Made by a program: the position numbers and the translations under genes
Notes under the pieces: generated by a model
Databases searched by the model: none
Told to the model about the DNA's origin: nothing
What the model saw: only the letters and a program-made list of their open reading frames with translations
Assembly (NCBI GenBank): GCA_038103905.1
Contig: JAYNZW010000001.1
Coordinates: 1 to 64,000, forward strand
Length of the DNA: 64,000 nucleotides
Source: CABYIR01 sp038103905
Lineage (GTDB): Bacteria; Pseudomonadota; Alphaproteobacteria; Pelagibacterales; AG-422-B15
Direction of reading: 5' to 3'
Shown: positions 35,114 to 44,426 of the stretch, piece by piece
Position numbering within the stretch: the first letter of the stretch is position 1
How the letters are laid out: every line of letters starts with the position of its first letter

Positions 35114-36193
35114 ATGAAAAATAAAATTTATATTTTAGGAATTGAGTCAAGTTGTGATGAAACATCCGTAGCTGTTGTGACTAGAAATACTGATACTGGC
35201 AGGCCTTTAATTTTAGCGAATATTGTCAAAAATCAAATTGATGTCCATAAAGCGTTTGGGGGGGTTGTTCCAGAACTCGCCGCAAGAGCTCATTCAGATA
35301 TTATTGACCTATTAATCAAAAAAGCCTTAAAAAAAGCAAAACTAAAATTAACAGATATAACTGCTGTTGCTGCAACTACTGGCCCTGGTCTTTTAGGAGG
35401 ATTATTAGTAGGTGTAATTGCTGCAAAAACATTAGCATCAGTTTTAAAAATGCCATTTATTTCAATCAATCATTTAGAAGGTCATGCTCTATCAGCTCAG
35501 TTAGAACAAGATGTTTCATTTCCATATTTACTATTATTGGTATCAGGAGGACACACTGAATATACAATTGTAAAAAAATTCAATAAATATCAGAGAATTG
35601 GGACAACAGTTGATGATGCTCTCGGAGAAGCTTTTGATAAAACGGCGAGACTACTGAAACTTGGTTATCCAGGAGGACCTCAAATAGAAAAACTTGCACT
35701 AGCAGGAAATGAAAAAAAATATGAATTACCAAGACCACTGATTAATGAAAAAAATTCTTACTTCTCTTTTTCTGGCCTAAAAACATCAGTTGCTCAACTT
35801 GTGAATAAACAGAAAAGATTAACACCTCAAATTAAAAAAGATATTGCTGCTTCATTTCAAAAAACTATTGGTGACATTATTACAGTAAAAACAAAGAATG
35901 CAATCAGTGAATTTAAAAAAATAATTAACCCAAAAAAAATAAATATTGTTGTTGCTGGTGGTGTAGCAGCAAATCAATATTTGAAAAAATCACTATGTGA
36001 TCTTGAACAGACAGATGATGTAAAAGTATTTTTTCCATCAATGCAATTCTGCACTGATAATGGAGCAATGATTGCGTATGCTGGTCTATTACGATACGAA
36101 AAAAAAATGTTTTCAAAACTGTCAGTTAAACCAAAACCAAGGTGGCCACTTGATGAAAAAGCAGTATTTGTCAAAGGAAAGGGTATTCGTTGA
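35114..36193 (+). CDS. tsaD: tRNA threonylcarbamoyladenosine transferase subunit TsaD
   Basis: Transfers threonylcarbamoyl to A37 of ANN-decoding tRNAs, giving the t6A that MtaB (this window) then methylthiolates. It is 359 aa with the ASKHA fold motif GIESSCDETSVAVV, metal ligands His120 and His124 (NHLEGHALSA), LLLLVSGGHTEY and VAGGVAANQYL. It is coupled to gpsA by a TTGA overlap. Confidence 0.97.
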   Translation: MKNKIYILGIESSCDETSVAVVTRNTDTGRPLILANIVKNQIDVHKAFGGVVPELAARAHSDIIDLLIKKALKKAKLKLTDITAVAATTGPGLLGGLLVGVIAAKTLASVLKMPFISINHLEGHALSAQLEQDVSFPYLLLLVSGGHTEYTIVKKFNKYQRIGTTVDDALGEAFDKTARLLKLGYPGGPQIEKLALAGNEKKYELPRPLINEKNSYFSFSGLKTSVAQLVNKQKRLTPQIKKDIAASFQKTIGDIITVKTKNAISEFKKIINPKKINIVVAGGVAANQYLKKSLCDLEQTDDVKVFFPSMQFCTDNGAMIAYAGLLRYEKKMFSKLSVKPKPRWPLDEKAVFVKGKGIR

Positions 36194-37191
36194 GTAAAGT
36201 GATAAAAGTTGGTGTCTTAGGTGCTGGTGCATGGGGTACAACCATTTCATTATTATTATCAAAAAAAAATGATGTCCTTCTTTGGGCAAATGAAAAAAAA
36301 GTTGTTCAAGAAATTAATTCTAAAAATAAAAATAGTACTTTTCTACCAGGTATTAAGATGAATAAAAACATTATTGCTTCAAATAATTTAAATGATTTTA
36401 AAGAGATCAATTTTTTGTTTGTTGTTATCCCTACACAATTTATTTCTATTACTCTCAAAAAACTTAAAAATAAGCTGAACTCAAAATGTGTAATTATTAA
36501 TGCATCAAAGGGAATTGAAATCAGTTCACTCAGTTTAATCAACTCAGTCATTAGAAATCACTTTCCTAACAATCCAATTTCAATTTTATCAGGACCTAAT
36601 TTTGCAAAAGAAATAGCTCTAGGCAAACCAACTGCTTCACTTATTGCATCACAAACAATGAATGAGTCAAAAAAAATATCTCAACTGTTGAGCTCAGCCT
36701 ATTTCAGGCCTTATCTATCAAATGATATTATTGGTGCACAAATTTGTGGGGCTATGAAAAATGTTTATGCAATTGGATGTGGAATTATTACAGGGAAGAA
36801 ATTTGGTGATAATGCTGTCGCTTCAATTATTTCAAGGAGTTTTGCAGAAATAAGTCTTGTTTGCAATAAACTTGGGGGGAAACCAGAGACACTGATGGGA
36901 TTGTCTGGATTAGGAGATTTGTTTCTTACTTGCTCATCAGAAAAATCGCGTAACTTTTCGTTAGGATTAAAAATTGCAAGTGGAAAGAAAACTTCAATTT
37001 TATTAAGGCAGAAAAAAACTGTCGCTGAGGGAGCTCATACTGTTAAAGCAATATATAGGCTATCAAAAAAATTGAAAATCGACTTACCAATAAATAATGA
37101 GATCTATAAAATTTTGTATCTGAATAAAGATATTGATAAATCAATTAGTGAGCTATTAAATAGACCGCTAACAACTGAAAAAAAATTATGA
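36190..37191 (+). CDS. gpsA: Glycerol-3-phosphate dehydrogenase [NAD(P)+]
   Basis: Reduces dihydroxyacetone phosphate to sn-glycerol-3-phosphate for phospholipid synthesis. It is 333 aa with a TTG start inside the tsaD stop (TTGA). The Rossmann loop is LGAGAWGTTISLLLS. Further blocks are SGPNFAKEIALGKPTA, the catalytic-lysine region CGAMKNVYAIGCGI, and GLSGLGDLFLTCSS. The next gene overlaps by 4 nt (ATGA). Confidence 0.96.
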   Translation: MSKVIKVGVLGAGAWGTTISLLLSKKNDVLLWANEKKVVQEINSKNKNSTFLPGIKMNKNIIASNNLNDFKEINFLFVVIPTQFISITLKKLKNKLNSKCVIINASKGIEISSLSLINSVIRNHFPNNPISILSGPNFAKEIALGKPTASLIASQTMNESKKISQLLSSAYFRPYLSNDIIGAQICGAMKNVYAIGCGIITGKKFGDNAVASIISRSFAEISLVCNKLGGKPETLMGLSGLGDLFLTCSSEKSRNFSLGLKIASGKKTSILLRQKKTVAEGAHTVKAIYRLSKKLKIDLPINNEIYKILYLNKDIDKSISELLNRPLTTEKKL

Positions 37192-37601
37192 ATTATTGGT
37201 TAATGAAATCGGAACCAAGTACGTGGTCATGGGAACAACAAGTGAAAGCTGGTACCAAAGGCGAAGGCTGGGATGGAGTTCGAAACTATCAAGCATCAAA
37301 CAATATGAAAAAAATGGCTGTTGGGGATCTATGTTTTTTTTATCATTCAGTAAAAGAAAGGGACATTGTAGGAATTGTTAAAGTAATAAAAACTTATCAC
37401 CCAGACCCAACTGATAAATCCAAGCGTTTTGGAATGGTTCGAGTTGCAAAACATAAAACTCTCAAAAATAAAGTTAACTTGGATCAAATTAAAAGTGATG
37501 TTCGATTAAATCATTTAGCTCTCGTTAAACAATCACGATTGTCCGTGATGCCCATCGATAAAAAGTCATGGACTATTATTTGCAAACTTGGTGGAATTTA
37601 A
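37188..37601 (+). CDS. EVE domain-containing protein
   Basis: PUA-like EVE domain of 137 aa, spanning the whole protein. It has YWLMKSEPSTWSWEQQ, GWDGVRNYQASNNMKKM, GDLCFFYHS and ERDIVGIVKV. EVE domains bind modified bases in DNA or RNA, and human THYN1 is a homologue. In bacteria the single-domain form is often coupled to gpsA, as here. Its ligand in bacteria is not established. Confidence 0.9.
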   Translation: MNYWLMKSEPSTWSWEQQVKAGTKGEGWDGVRNYQASNNMKKMAVGDLCFFYHSVKERDIVGIVKVIKTYHPDPTDKSKRFGMVRVAKHKTLKNKVNLDQIKSDVRLNHLALVKQSRLSVMPIDKKSWTIICKLGGI

Positions 37602-37613
37602 TAAGATATTTTT

Positions 37614-39554
37614 ATGAGTGAAAACGAAATTTTTAAAGTTAGTAATGACTGGTCTAATAGTTCTTTAATAGATTCTGACAAATATAAAGAATGGTACCAA
37701 AGTTCATTTGATAACAATGAGGAGTTTTGGAAAGAACATGGACATAGAATTGATTGGATCAAGCCATACTCCAAAGTTAAAAATGTTAATTATCATAAAA
37801 ATGAATTTTGTATTAAATGGTATGAAGATGGATCACTCAATGCTTCATCAAATTGTATTGATCGTCATTTAAAAGAAAGAGCTGATCAAGTTGCCATTAT
37901 TTGGGAAGGTGATGATCCCAATGACTCAAAATTGATTACATATAAAGAACTTCACGAACAAGTTTGTAAATTCTCAAATGGATTAAAGTCTCTTGGAGCA
38001 AAAAAAGGTGATCGCATAACGATCTATATGCCTATGATCCCTGAAGCAGCTTATGCTATGCTAGCGTGTACGAGAATAGGCGCTATTCATTCAGTTGTAT
38101 TTGGTGGATTTTCACCCGATGCGTTAGCTGGACGAATAAGTGATTGTGAGTCAGACATTATAATTACTGCAGACGAAGGCATTCGAGGAAATAAAAGTAT
38201 TCCATTAAAAGCAAATACAGATGCAGCAATTGATATTGCTCAAGGTGTTCGTCATTGCGTTGTCGTCAAACGAACAGGTGGGGACATAAATTGGGTTGAA
38301 GGTCGAGATGTTTGGTACGAAGATTTAATCAATTCTTCCTCAGCTGACTGTGACGTAGAAGAAATGAATGCAGAAGATCCAATGTTTATTTTATATACGT
38401 CAGGATCCACAGGAAAACCAAAAGGTGTCATGCACACAACTGGTGGGTATATGGTTTATGCTTCGATGACGCATCAATATGTATTTGATTATAAAGATGG
38501 TGACGTTTATTGGTGTACCGCTGATGTTGGTTGGGTAACCGGACATAGTTATATCGTATATGGTCCTCTTGCAAATGGTGCAACCACACTCATGTTTGAA
38601 GGTGTTCCAAACTATCCTGATGCATCTCGTTTTTGGCAAGTGGTTGATAAACACAAAGTCAATATATTCTATACGGCACCAACAGCGCTTCGTGCCTTAA
38701 TGCGAGAAGGCGAAGGACCAGTTAAAAAAACTGATCGATCAAGTTTAAAGTTATTGGGATCAGTTGGTGAGCCCATCAATCCTGAAGCTTGGATTTGGTA
38801 CTATAATATTGTTGGAGACAAAAGATGCCCTATTGTAGATACATGGTGGCAAACTGAAACAGGCGGAATATTAATTTCACCTCTTCCAGGAGCGATTGAT
38901 CAAAAACCAGGATCGGCAACAAAACCATTTTTTGGTATTAAACCAGAAATCCTTGATGCTAATGGGAATATTCTTGAGGGTGCTTGTGAAGGCTCATTAT
39001 GCCTTGCAGACTCATGGCCAGGCCAAATGAGAACGGTATATGGTGACCATGATCGATTTATTGAAACTTATTTTTCACAATTTGAAGGCAAATATTTTAC
39101 GGGCGATGGATGCAAAAGAGATGAAGATGGATACTACTGGATCACGGGCCGAGTTGACGATGTGATCAATGTATCCGGACATCGTATGGGAACTGCAGAA
39201 GTTGAATCTGCTTTGGTTGCTCATCCTAAAGTTAGTGAAGCTGCTGTTGTTGGTTATCCTCATGATATTAAGGGACAAGGCATTTACGCCTATGTGACTC
39301 TTAATGCCGGGGAAGAACCTAATGATGAACTTTATAAAGAACTCATTGCATGGGTTCGAAAAGAAATTGGTCCGATTGCATCACCAGATCTCATTCAATG
39401 GGCACCCGGGCTACCAAAGACACGATCTGGAAAAATAATGAGACGAATTTTGAGAAAGATTGCAGAAAATGAGTATAGCAATCTTGGAGATACATCTACT
39501 TTAGCTGAACCAGCTGTAGTCGATAATCTCATCGATAATCGTATGAACAAGTGA
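37614..39554 (+). CDS. acs: Acetyl-CoA synthetase
   Basis: AMP-forming acetate:CoA ligase that lets the cell use external acetate. It is 646 aa with the adenylation loop YTSGSTGKPKGVMHTTGGY, DTWWQTETGG and the hinge/C-terminal GRVDDVINVSGHRMGTAEVE. The catalytic lysine that is a known acetylation site is in LPKTRSGKIMRRILRK. It starts 12 nt after the EVE gene. Confidence 0.97.
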   Translation: MSENEIFKVSNDWSNSSLIDSDKYKEWYQSSFDNNEEFWKEHGHRIDWIKPYSKVKNVNYHKNEFCIKWYEDGSLNASSNCIDRHLKERADQVAIIWEGDDPNDSKLITYKELHEQVCKFSNGLKSLGAKKGDRITIYMPMIPEAAYAMLACTRIGAIHSVVFGGFSPDALAGRISDCESDIIITADEGIRGNKSIPLKANTDAAIDIAQGVRHCVVVKRTGGDINWVEGRDVWYEDLINSSSADCDVEEMNAEDPMFILYTSGSTGKPKGVMHTTGGYMVYASMTHQYVFDYKDGDVYWCTADVGWVTGHSYIVYGPLANGATTLMFEGVPNYPDASRFWQVVDKHKVNIFYTAPTALRALMREGEGPVKKTDRSSLKLLGSVGEPINPEAWIWYYNIVGDKRCPIVDTWWQTETGGILISPLPGAIDQKPGSATKPFFGIKPEILDANGNILEGACEGSLCLADSWPGQMRTVYGDHDRFIETYFSQFEGKYFTGDGCKRDEDGYYWITGRVDDVINVSGHRMGTAEVESALVAHPKVSEAAVVGYPHDIKGQGIYAYVTLNAGEEPNDELYKELIAWVRKEIGPIASPDLIQWAPGLPKTRSGKIMRRILRKIAENEYSNLGDTSTLAEPAVVDNLIDNRMNK

Positions 39555-39732
39555 TTACAGATCAATTGGGTAATTTTCGATTCTTATTTCGTTCAATTCT
39601 CTAAAGTATGAAAAATAAAAGTATAAGTGCTGGTTGCAAAATTACAAAAATCACAAGATTAGCTAAAAAATTTTGGAAACCCAAAAAATAATAATACTTA
39701 CTTTTAAGAATTATTTAATCTATCTTAGAAAA

Positions 39733-40158
39733 ATGAAAAAGATTTCTCTTATAGCAAGCTGTCTTTGCGGGAGTATAAAAATAAAAACTCAAGGTTATCA
39801 CGCAAATGTTCTAAATTGTCATTGTATTCAGTGCATGAAAACACATGGAAATTATTCTGCTTATACGAACGTTAAATTAGAAGATTTTAGATTTTTAAAA
39901 AAAGAAACTTTGAAGTGGTTTAAATCTTCAAAAAAAGCAAAAAGAGGATTTTGCAGTAAGTGTGGAGCAAGTATGTTATTTAAGGAGAAAGGGGCAAGAA
40001 ATATCAGTATCGCAGCAGGAATGTTTAACAAACCTGTCAAACTTAAAACAACAAGGAATGTATTCGTCAAAAATAAATTAGAATACTATAAAATTGATAA
40101 TCGTTTGCCAAAATATAAAGCCTATCCTAAAAATATGAATGATTGGTATCAAAGTTAG
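39733..40158 (+). CDS. GFA (glutathione-dependent formaldehyde-activating) family protein
   Basis: Small zinc-binding protein of the Mss4-like GFA family, about 142 aa from the ATG at 39733 (MKKISLIASCLCG). Zinc ligands are the cysteines of SCLCGS, NCHCIQC and FCSKCGAS. Founders were linked to S-hydroxymethylglutathione formation, but most members are uncharacterised and that activity is disputed. A TTG at 39673 would add 20 unconserved residues. No formaldehyde dehydrogenase gene is adjacent. Confidence 0.82.
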   Translation: MKKISLIASCLCGSIKIKTQGYHANVLNCHCIQCMKTHGNYSAYTNVKLEDFRFLKKETLKWFKSSKKAKRGFCSKCGASMLFKEKGARNISIAAGMFNKPVKLKTTRNVFVKNKLEYYKIDNRLPKYKAYPKNMNDWYQS

Positions 40159-40211
40159 AACTTTATCTGATTATGCTTTAATAATTTTAAGTGATTAATA
40201 TAAATATGGAG

Positions 40212-40261
40212 TGGTGCCCTCACACGGACTCGAACCGCGAACCTATTGATTACAAATCAAT
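40212..40261 (-). pseudogene. 3' fragment of a tRNA-Thr(TGT) gene
   Basis: The minus strand reads as the 3' half of a tRNA. The anticodon stem ATTGA/TCAAT surrounds the loop TTTGTAA (anticodon TGT, Thr), then a 5-nt variable loop, a 5-bp T stem with loop TTCGAGT, an acceptor strand TGAGGGC, discriminator A and an encoded CCA (40214-40212). The acceptor 5' strand and the D arm are absent. Upstream of the anticodon stem is the end of the DUF1674 gene, 5 nt away. The fragment cannot make a tRNA. It is most simply a displaced att half-site from an old integration at a tRNA-Thr gene, or a recombination scar. Confidence 0.8.
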
Positions 40262-40266
40262 TGAAG

Positions 40267-40416
40267 TTAAAAATCTGAAGTAATTCCTTTTTTTTCCCAA
40301 TCACCATATCGTGTTGGCTCAGGACCTTCTTGGCCACCAATTTCTTTTTTTGGTTTTTCAGATTTTTCTTTGGGGAGGACTTTATTTTTTTTGTTATCTT
40401 TATCTTCAGAGCTCAT
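40267..40416 (-). CDS. DUF1674 family protein, SdhAF4-like (49 aa)
   Basis: A 49-residue open frame whose C-terminus is the complete DUF1674 signature: EIGGQEGPEPTRYGDWEKKG followed by ITSDF and stop. This domain is shared with the succinate dehydrogenase assembly factor SDHAF4/Sdh8 and is common in Alphaproteobacteria. The N-terminus is lysine-rich and unstructured. A role in protecting or flavinylating SdhA is known for the eukaryotic homologue and is only inferred here. It sits between the pseudoazurin gene and the tRNA-Thr fragment on the same strand. Confidence 0.85.
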   Translation of the reverse strand: MSSEDKDNKKNKVLPKEKSEKPKKEIGGQEGPEPTRYGDWEKKGITSDF

Positions 40417-40420
40417 TGTT

Positions 40421-40855
40421 TTATTTTAACTGCTCAATTAGTTCTTTTGCAATTGCTTTTGCTTTTCCTGGGTATTTTATTTTTTCAATAGATTCCATAT
40501 TGGACGTGTCATCTCCAACAACAACAAAACCAATCATTCCTAAGCCATAGTGCGGGGTGCAGTTGTATGCATAAATACCAGGTACAGTAAATGTGAATGA
40601 GGCATCAGCACCGATTTTTGATTTAAATTTTTCAACGCCATCGGGAACACCATTTTTAGTAAAAGCTATATTGTGTCCTGGATTTACTGATGTCCAATTT
40701 ACAGTATCGCCCACTGCAACTCTTACAATTGGTGGATTGAAGACATTAATTTGCCCTTCGTGCTTATTTAACATCTCAACCTCAAATGTTTCAGCAAACA
40801 ATGAAGAAATTGATAAAAAAATAAAAATAAAAATATGTATAAAGTATTTCGTCAT
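40421..40855 (-). CDS. Pseudoazurin (type 1 blue copper protein)
   Basis: Periplasmic electron carrier of 144 aa. A signal peptide covers residues 1-21 (FLSISSLFA). The cupredoxin core has the four type 1 copper ligands His61 (NPGHNIAF), Cys99, His102 and Met107 (YAYNCTPHYGLGMIGF), with the longer helical C-terminal tail typical of pseudoazurin. Pseudoazurins donate electrons to nitrite or nitrous oxide reductases, cytochrome oxidases or peroxidases. No denitrification gene is in this window, so the partner is unknown. Confidence 0.9.
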   Translation of the reverse strand: MTKYFIHIFIFIFLSISSLFAETFEVEMLNKHEGQINVFNPPIVRVAVGDTVNWTSVNPGHNIAFTKNGVPDGVEKFKSKIGADASFTFTVPGIYAYNCTPHYGLGMIGFVVVGDDTSNMESIEKIKYPGKAKAIAKELIEQLK

Positions 40856-40899
40856 ACGTTTGATATAATGACATTAATATAATTATCAAATTAATTTTT

Positions 40900-42162
40900 A
40901 TGGAAAATAGGAAAGACCTTATTGCAATAATTAATAAGTTTTTTGATAAGAAAATAGTCAATATTGATGATCTTATTGATGACTATTACTCACAAAATAA
41001 GACTAATCTTAAGCGCTCAGAATGCATTTTGGTTGTGAATTCGTTCCTGAGATATGCTCATGAGTTTGATCAAATCATTGACAAATGTACAAGTAAAAAA
41101 ATATCTAAAAGCAATCTTATCATTCGCAATATCTTAAGAATGGCGCTCGTTGAGCTTTATATCTTACGACGACCAAACTATGCAGTTATCGATAGTTGGG
41201 TTGAAATTTGTAAGCAAAAAAAAAGAACAAAACCTTTTGCTTCATTTACTAATGCTATTCTTAGAAAAATTATAAATGACAAAAATAAAATTAAAATATC
41301 AACTCAACATAAAATTCCTCAATGGCTGTGGATGTCATGGAAGCAAGATTATGGAGCTGATGTTGCAAATAAAATTACGGAAGCCTCACTGACTGAGCCA
41401 CCTCTGGATATTTATTGTCATAAGAAAACTAAACTTGATGATAAATTTATAGAAATAGAAAAAAATATTTTTAGAAAAACTAAAGCAGGATTTGTAGAAG
41501 ACATAGAAGGATTTAGAAAAGGTCAATGGTGGGTTCAAGACATAAGCGCATCAATTCCCGCAAAGTTATTTTCAAACATAAAAAATCAAGAAGTTCTTGA
41601 TTTATGCTCTGCACCTGGTGGAAAAGCAATGCAAATGATATCCATGGGAGCAAAGGTAACATGTATAGACTCTTCAATTCAAAGAGTTCAATTGATGAAA
41701 ACTAATTTCAATAGACTTAAGTTTAACCCTGAAATAATTATTAAAGATATTTTAAATTGGAAAAGTAAAAAAACATTTAAGTACATTCTTCTAGATGCAC
41801 CTTGTTCTGCAACAGGTACAATTAGAAAGCATCCTGATCTTATTTTTTTAAAAAATAAAAATGAGTTAATTAGACATACTAAAACTCAGCAGGCTCTTTT
41901 AGAAAAGGCATTAAGTTTACTGTCTGTTCACGGTCAACTTATCTATTGTGTTTGTTCAATTCAAAAAAATGAAGGTATCAAACAAATAGATCGTCTTTTA
42001 AAAAAATTTAAAAATATTAAAAGAGTCCCTGTTAAAAAATCTGAATTCACTCAATTTGAAAAATACATCACCAAAGATGGGGATATACAGACATTTCCTT
42101 ATATGCAAAAACCAGGTGGAATGGATGGATTTTTTATTTCGAGACTGTATAAAGAGTATTAA
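40900..42162 (+). CDS. rsmB: 16S rRNA (cytosine967-C5)-methyltransferase RsmB
   Basis: Methylates C967 of 16S rRNA. It is 420 aa with an N-terminal NusB-like RNA-binding domain (about residues 1-130) and a C-terminal methyltransferase with VLDLCSAPGGKAMQM, LDAPCSATGTIRKHPDL (catalytic Cys) and YCVCSIQKNEG (second Cys). It is upstream of rpe and purH, the usual alphaproteobacterial arrangement. Confidence 0.94.
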   Translation: MENRKDLIAIINKFFDKKIVNIDDLIDDYYSQNKTNLKRSECILVVNSFLRYAHEFDQIIDKCTSKKISKSNLIIRNILRMALVELYILRRPNYAVIDSWVEICKQKKRTKPFASFTNAILRKIINDKNKIKISTQHKIPQWLWMSWKQDYGADVANKITEASLTEPPLDIYCHKKTKLDDKFIEIEKNIFRKTKAGFVEDIEGFRKGQWWVQDISASIPAKLFSNIKNQEVLDLCSAPGGKAMQMISMGAKVTCIDSSIQRVQLMKTNFNRLKFNPEIIIKDILNWKSKKTFKYILLDAPCSATGTIRKHPDLIFLKNKNELIRHTKTQQALLEKALSLLSVHGQLIYCVCSIQKNEGIKQIDRLLKKFKNIKRVPVKKSEFTQFEKYITKDGDIQTFPYMQKPGGMDGFFISRLYKEY

Positions 42163-42196
42163 ATTAAAAATCTTTTTGATATAAAGATAGTGATTA

Positions 42197-42859
42197 ATGT
42201 CTAAAAAAGTCAAAGTTTCTCCATCAATTTTAGCATCCAACTTTTCAATGTTGGGCGAAGAAGTACAAAGTATATCTAAAGCCGGTGCAGATTATATTCA
42301 TGTCGATGTCATGGATGGCCATTTTGTTCCAAATCTTACAATTGGGCCAGATGTTGTTAAATCAATAAGAGATAAAACTGATGTCCCTTTTGACGTTCAC
42401 TTGATGATCGATCCAATCGAACCTTATATCGATGGATTTGTACATGCTGGAGCTGACATTATTTCAATTCATCCTGAGGCCAATGATGATACTGAAAAAT
42501 GTCTTAACAAAATTAAATCACATAATGTCAAAGCAGGATTAGCAATTAATCCTGATACTGATTGGGAAGTTGTAAAACCATATATGAATATCTTAGATCT
42601 GATACTTGTGATGAGTGTTCATCCAGGATTTGGTGGTCAGAAATTTATAAATTCCGCAATTGATAAACTACAGTCTCTGAGGAAAGAAATTGATCAATCT
42701 GGAAGAGATATTGAATTGGAAATTGATGGTGGTATTAATTTTGAAAATATACAGTCTGTGATTGACGCAGGAGCAAATGTGATTGTAGCTGGGACAACAA
42801 CATTTAAGGGTGGGCAATCAGAATACAAAAATAATATCGAAAAATTAAGAGGTCATTAA
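42197..42859 (+). CDS. rpe: Ribulose-phosphate 3-epimerase
   Basis: Interconverts ribulose-5-phosphate and xylulose-5-phosphate in the pentose phosphate pathway. It is a 220-aa TIM barrel with SPSILASNFSMLGEEV, HVDVMDGHFVPNLTIGP (metal His/Asp), DVHLMI, VMSVHPGFGGQ and EIDGGI (catalytic Asp). The purH TTG follows after 3 nt, so the two are probably co-translated. Confidence 0.96.
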   Translation: MSKKVKVSPSILASNFSMLGEEVQSISKAGADYIHVDVMDGHFVPNLTIGPDVVKSIRDKTDVPFDVHLMIDPIEPYIDGFVHAGADIISIHPEANDDTEKCLNKIKSHNVKAGLAINPDTDWEVVKPYMNILDLILVMSVHPGFGGQKFINSAIDKLQSLRKEIDQSGRDIELEIDGGINFENIQSVIDAGANVIVAGTTTFKGGQSEYKNNIEKLRGH

Positions 42860-42862
42860 AAT

Positions 42863-44425
42863 TTGAAAATTAAAATTAAAACTGCACTTGTTTCGGTTTC
42901 AAACAAAGCAGGGCTCGAAGAGCTTGTGTCCTGTTTAACAAAACATAACATTAATATCATATCAACAGGCGGTACTGCAAAATTCATCAAAGATTTAGGT
43001 ATCAAAGTAACTGACGTTTCATCTCTAACAAGTTTTCCAGAAATGATGGATGGTCGAGTTAAAACTCTTCATCCAAACATTCATGGTGGATTACTTGCAA
43101 AAAGAGATGATGAAAGTCATAAAAGGGATCAGAAAAATCATCAAATACAAGATATTGATTTAGCAATTATCAATTTATACCCCTTTGAAGAAACCTTAAA
43201 TCGTGATGCAAATGAAGAAGAGTGCATTGAAAATATTGATATTGGTGGACCTGCAATGCTGAGATCAGCATCAAAAAATCACAAGTTTGTCACTGTCATA
43301 AGTAATGTAAATGACTATGGAAAACTTATTAATGAACTTAATAAAAATGAAGGTTGTACATCATTAGAATTAAGAAGAGAATTGGCCGCCGAAACCTTTG
43401 CGTTGACCGCATACTACGATACTTTGATCAGTGATTGGTTTTTAGAAAAGAGTGAAATAAGAGATAATTTTTTATCTCCAAATAAACTAGTAACTAAACT
43501 CAGATATGGTGAAAACCCTCATCAAGAAGGAGCACTTTATAAATCTCCTACTCAAAAATATGGTATTCCTCATGCTCAGCTTATTCAAGGAAAAGAGTTA
43601 AGCTATAATAACATAAACGATGCTGATGCTGCTCTTCAATTGATTAAAGAATTTAATCCAAATGATCCAACTGTTGCTATCATTAAGCATGCAAATCCAT
43701 GCGGTGTCGCAAGTGGTAATAGTTTGTTGGAGGCATATGAAAAGGCATTATCATGTGATCCAACAAGTGCGTTTGGTGGGATCATTGCTTTAAATCAGAA
43801 AATAGACGGAGGCACTGCGACAAAAATTATTGAGATCTTCACAGAAGTTATCATAGCACCTGAAATCACTCAGGAGGCTAAAAATATATTTAAAAATAAA
43901 AATAATTTGAGAGTCTTAATTATAAATGACATGGACTCAAAAAATAATAATAAAGACTTCAAAAGTATTGCGGGCGGTCTTTTAGTGCAGTCAAGAGATA
44001 ATAAAATAACAAATAAAAATGATTTAAATATAGTAACTAAAACGCAGCCAACAGAAGATCAGATTTCAGATCTACTTTTTGCTTTTAAGGTTTGTAAGCA
44101 TGTTAAGTCAAATGCAATTATTTATGTCAAAAATAAAAAGACAATTGGTATTGGGGCCGGGCAAATGAGTAGAGTTGACAGTGCTAAAATAGCAACTCAA
44201 AAAAATAGTGAGATGATACAAAATGAATCAAATTCTCTTGAAGGCTCAGTCGTTGCATCTGATGCTTTTTTCCCTTTTCCTGATGGTCTTTTAATAACTG
44301 TAGCATCAGGAGCAAAAGCTGTTATTCAGCCTGGAGGTTCAATGAAAGACGATGAAGTAATAAAAGCTGCTGACGACTCAAATATTGCTATGGCTTTTTC
44401 TGGAGTGCGTCATTTTAAGCATTAG
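42863..44425 (+). CDS. purH: AICAR transformylase/IMP cyclohydrolase
   Basis: Bifunctional enzyme for the last two steps of IMP synthesis. It is 520 aa with a TTG start. The N-terminal IMP cyclohydrolase has SNKAGLEELV, STGGTAKFI and FPEMMDGRVKTLHP. The transformylase has LRYGENPHQEG, IIKHANPCGVASG and GAGQMSRVDS. It uses the 10-formyl-THF made by FolD. It is convergent with the membrane protein gene at 44427, one base apart. Confidence 0.96.
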   Translation: MKIKIKTALVSVSNKAGLEELVSCLTKHNINIISTGGTAKFIKDLGIKVTDVSSLTSFPEMMDGRVKTLHPNIHGGLLAKRDDESHKRDQKNHQIQDIDLAIINLYPFEETLNRDANEEECIENIDIGGPAMLRSASKNHKFVTVISNVNDYGKLINELNKNEGCTSLELRRELAAETFALTAYYDTLISDWFLEKSEIRDNFLSPNKLVTKLRYGENPHQEGALYKSPTQKYGIPHAQLIQGKELSYNNINDADAALQLIKEFNPNDPTVAIIKHANPCGVASGNSLLEAYEKALSCDPTSAFGGIIALNQKIDGGTATKIIEIFTEVIIAPEITQEAKNIFKNKNNLRVLIINDMDSKNNNKDFKSIAGGLLVQSRDNKITNKNDLNIVTKTQPTEDQISDLLFAFKVCKHVKSNAIIYVKNKKTIGIGAGQMSRVDSAKIATQKNSEMIQNESNSLEGSVVASDAFFPFPDGLLITVASGAKAVIQPGGSMKDDEVIKAADDSNIAMAFSGVRHFKH

Positions 44426-44426
44426 A

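Noticed and set aside
39608..39691. 27-codon open frame between acs and the GFA gene
   Set aside because: Short and lysine-rich in an A/T-rich spacer, no ribosome binding site or similarity recognised; likely chance.
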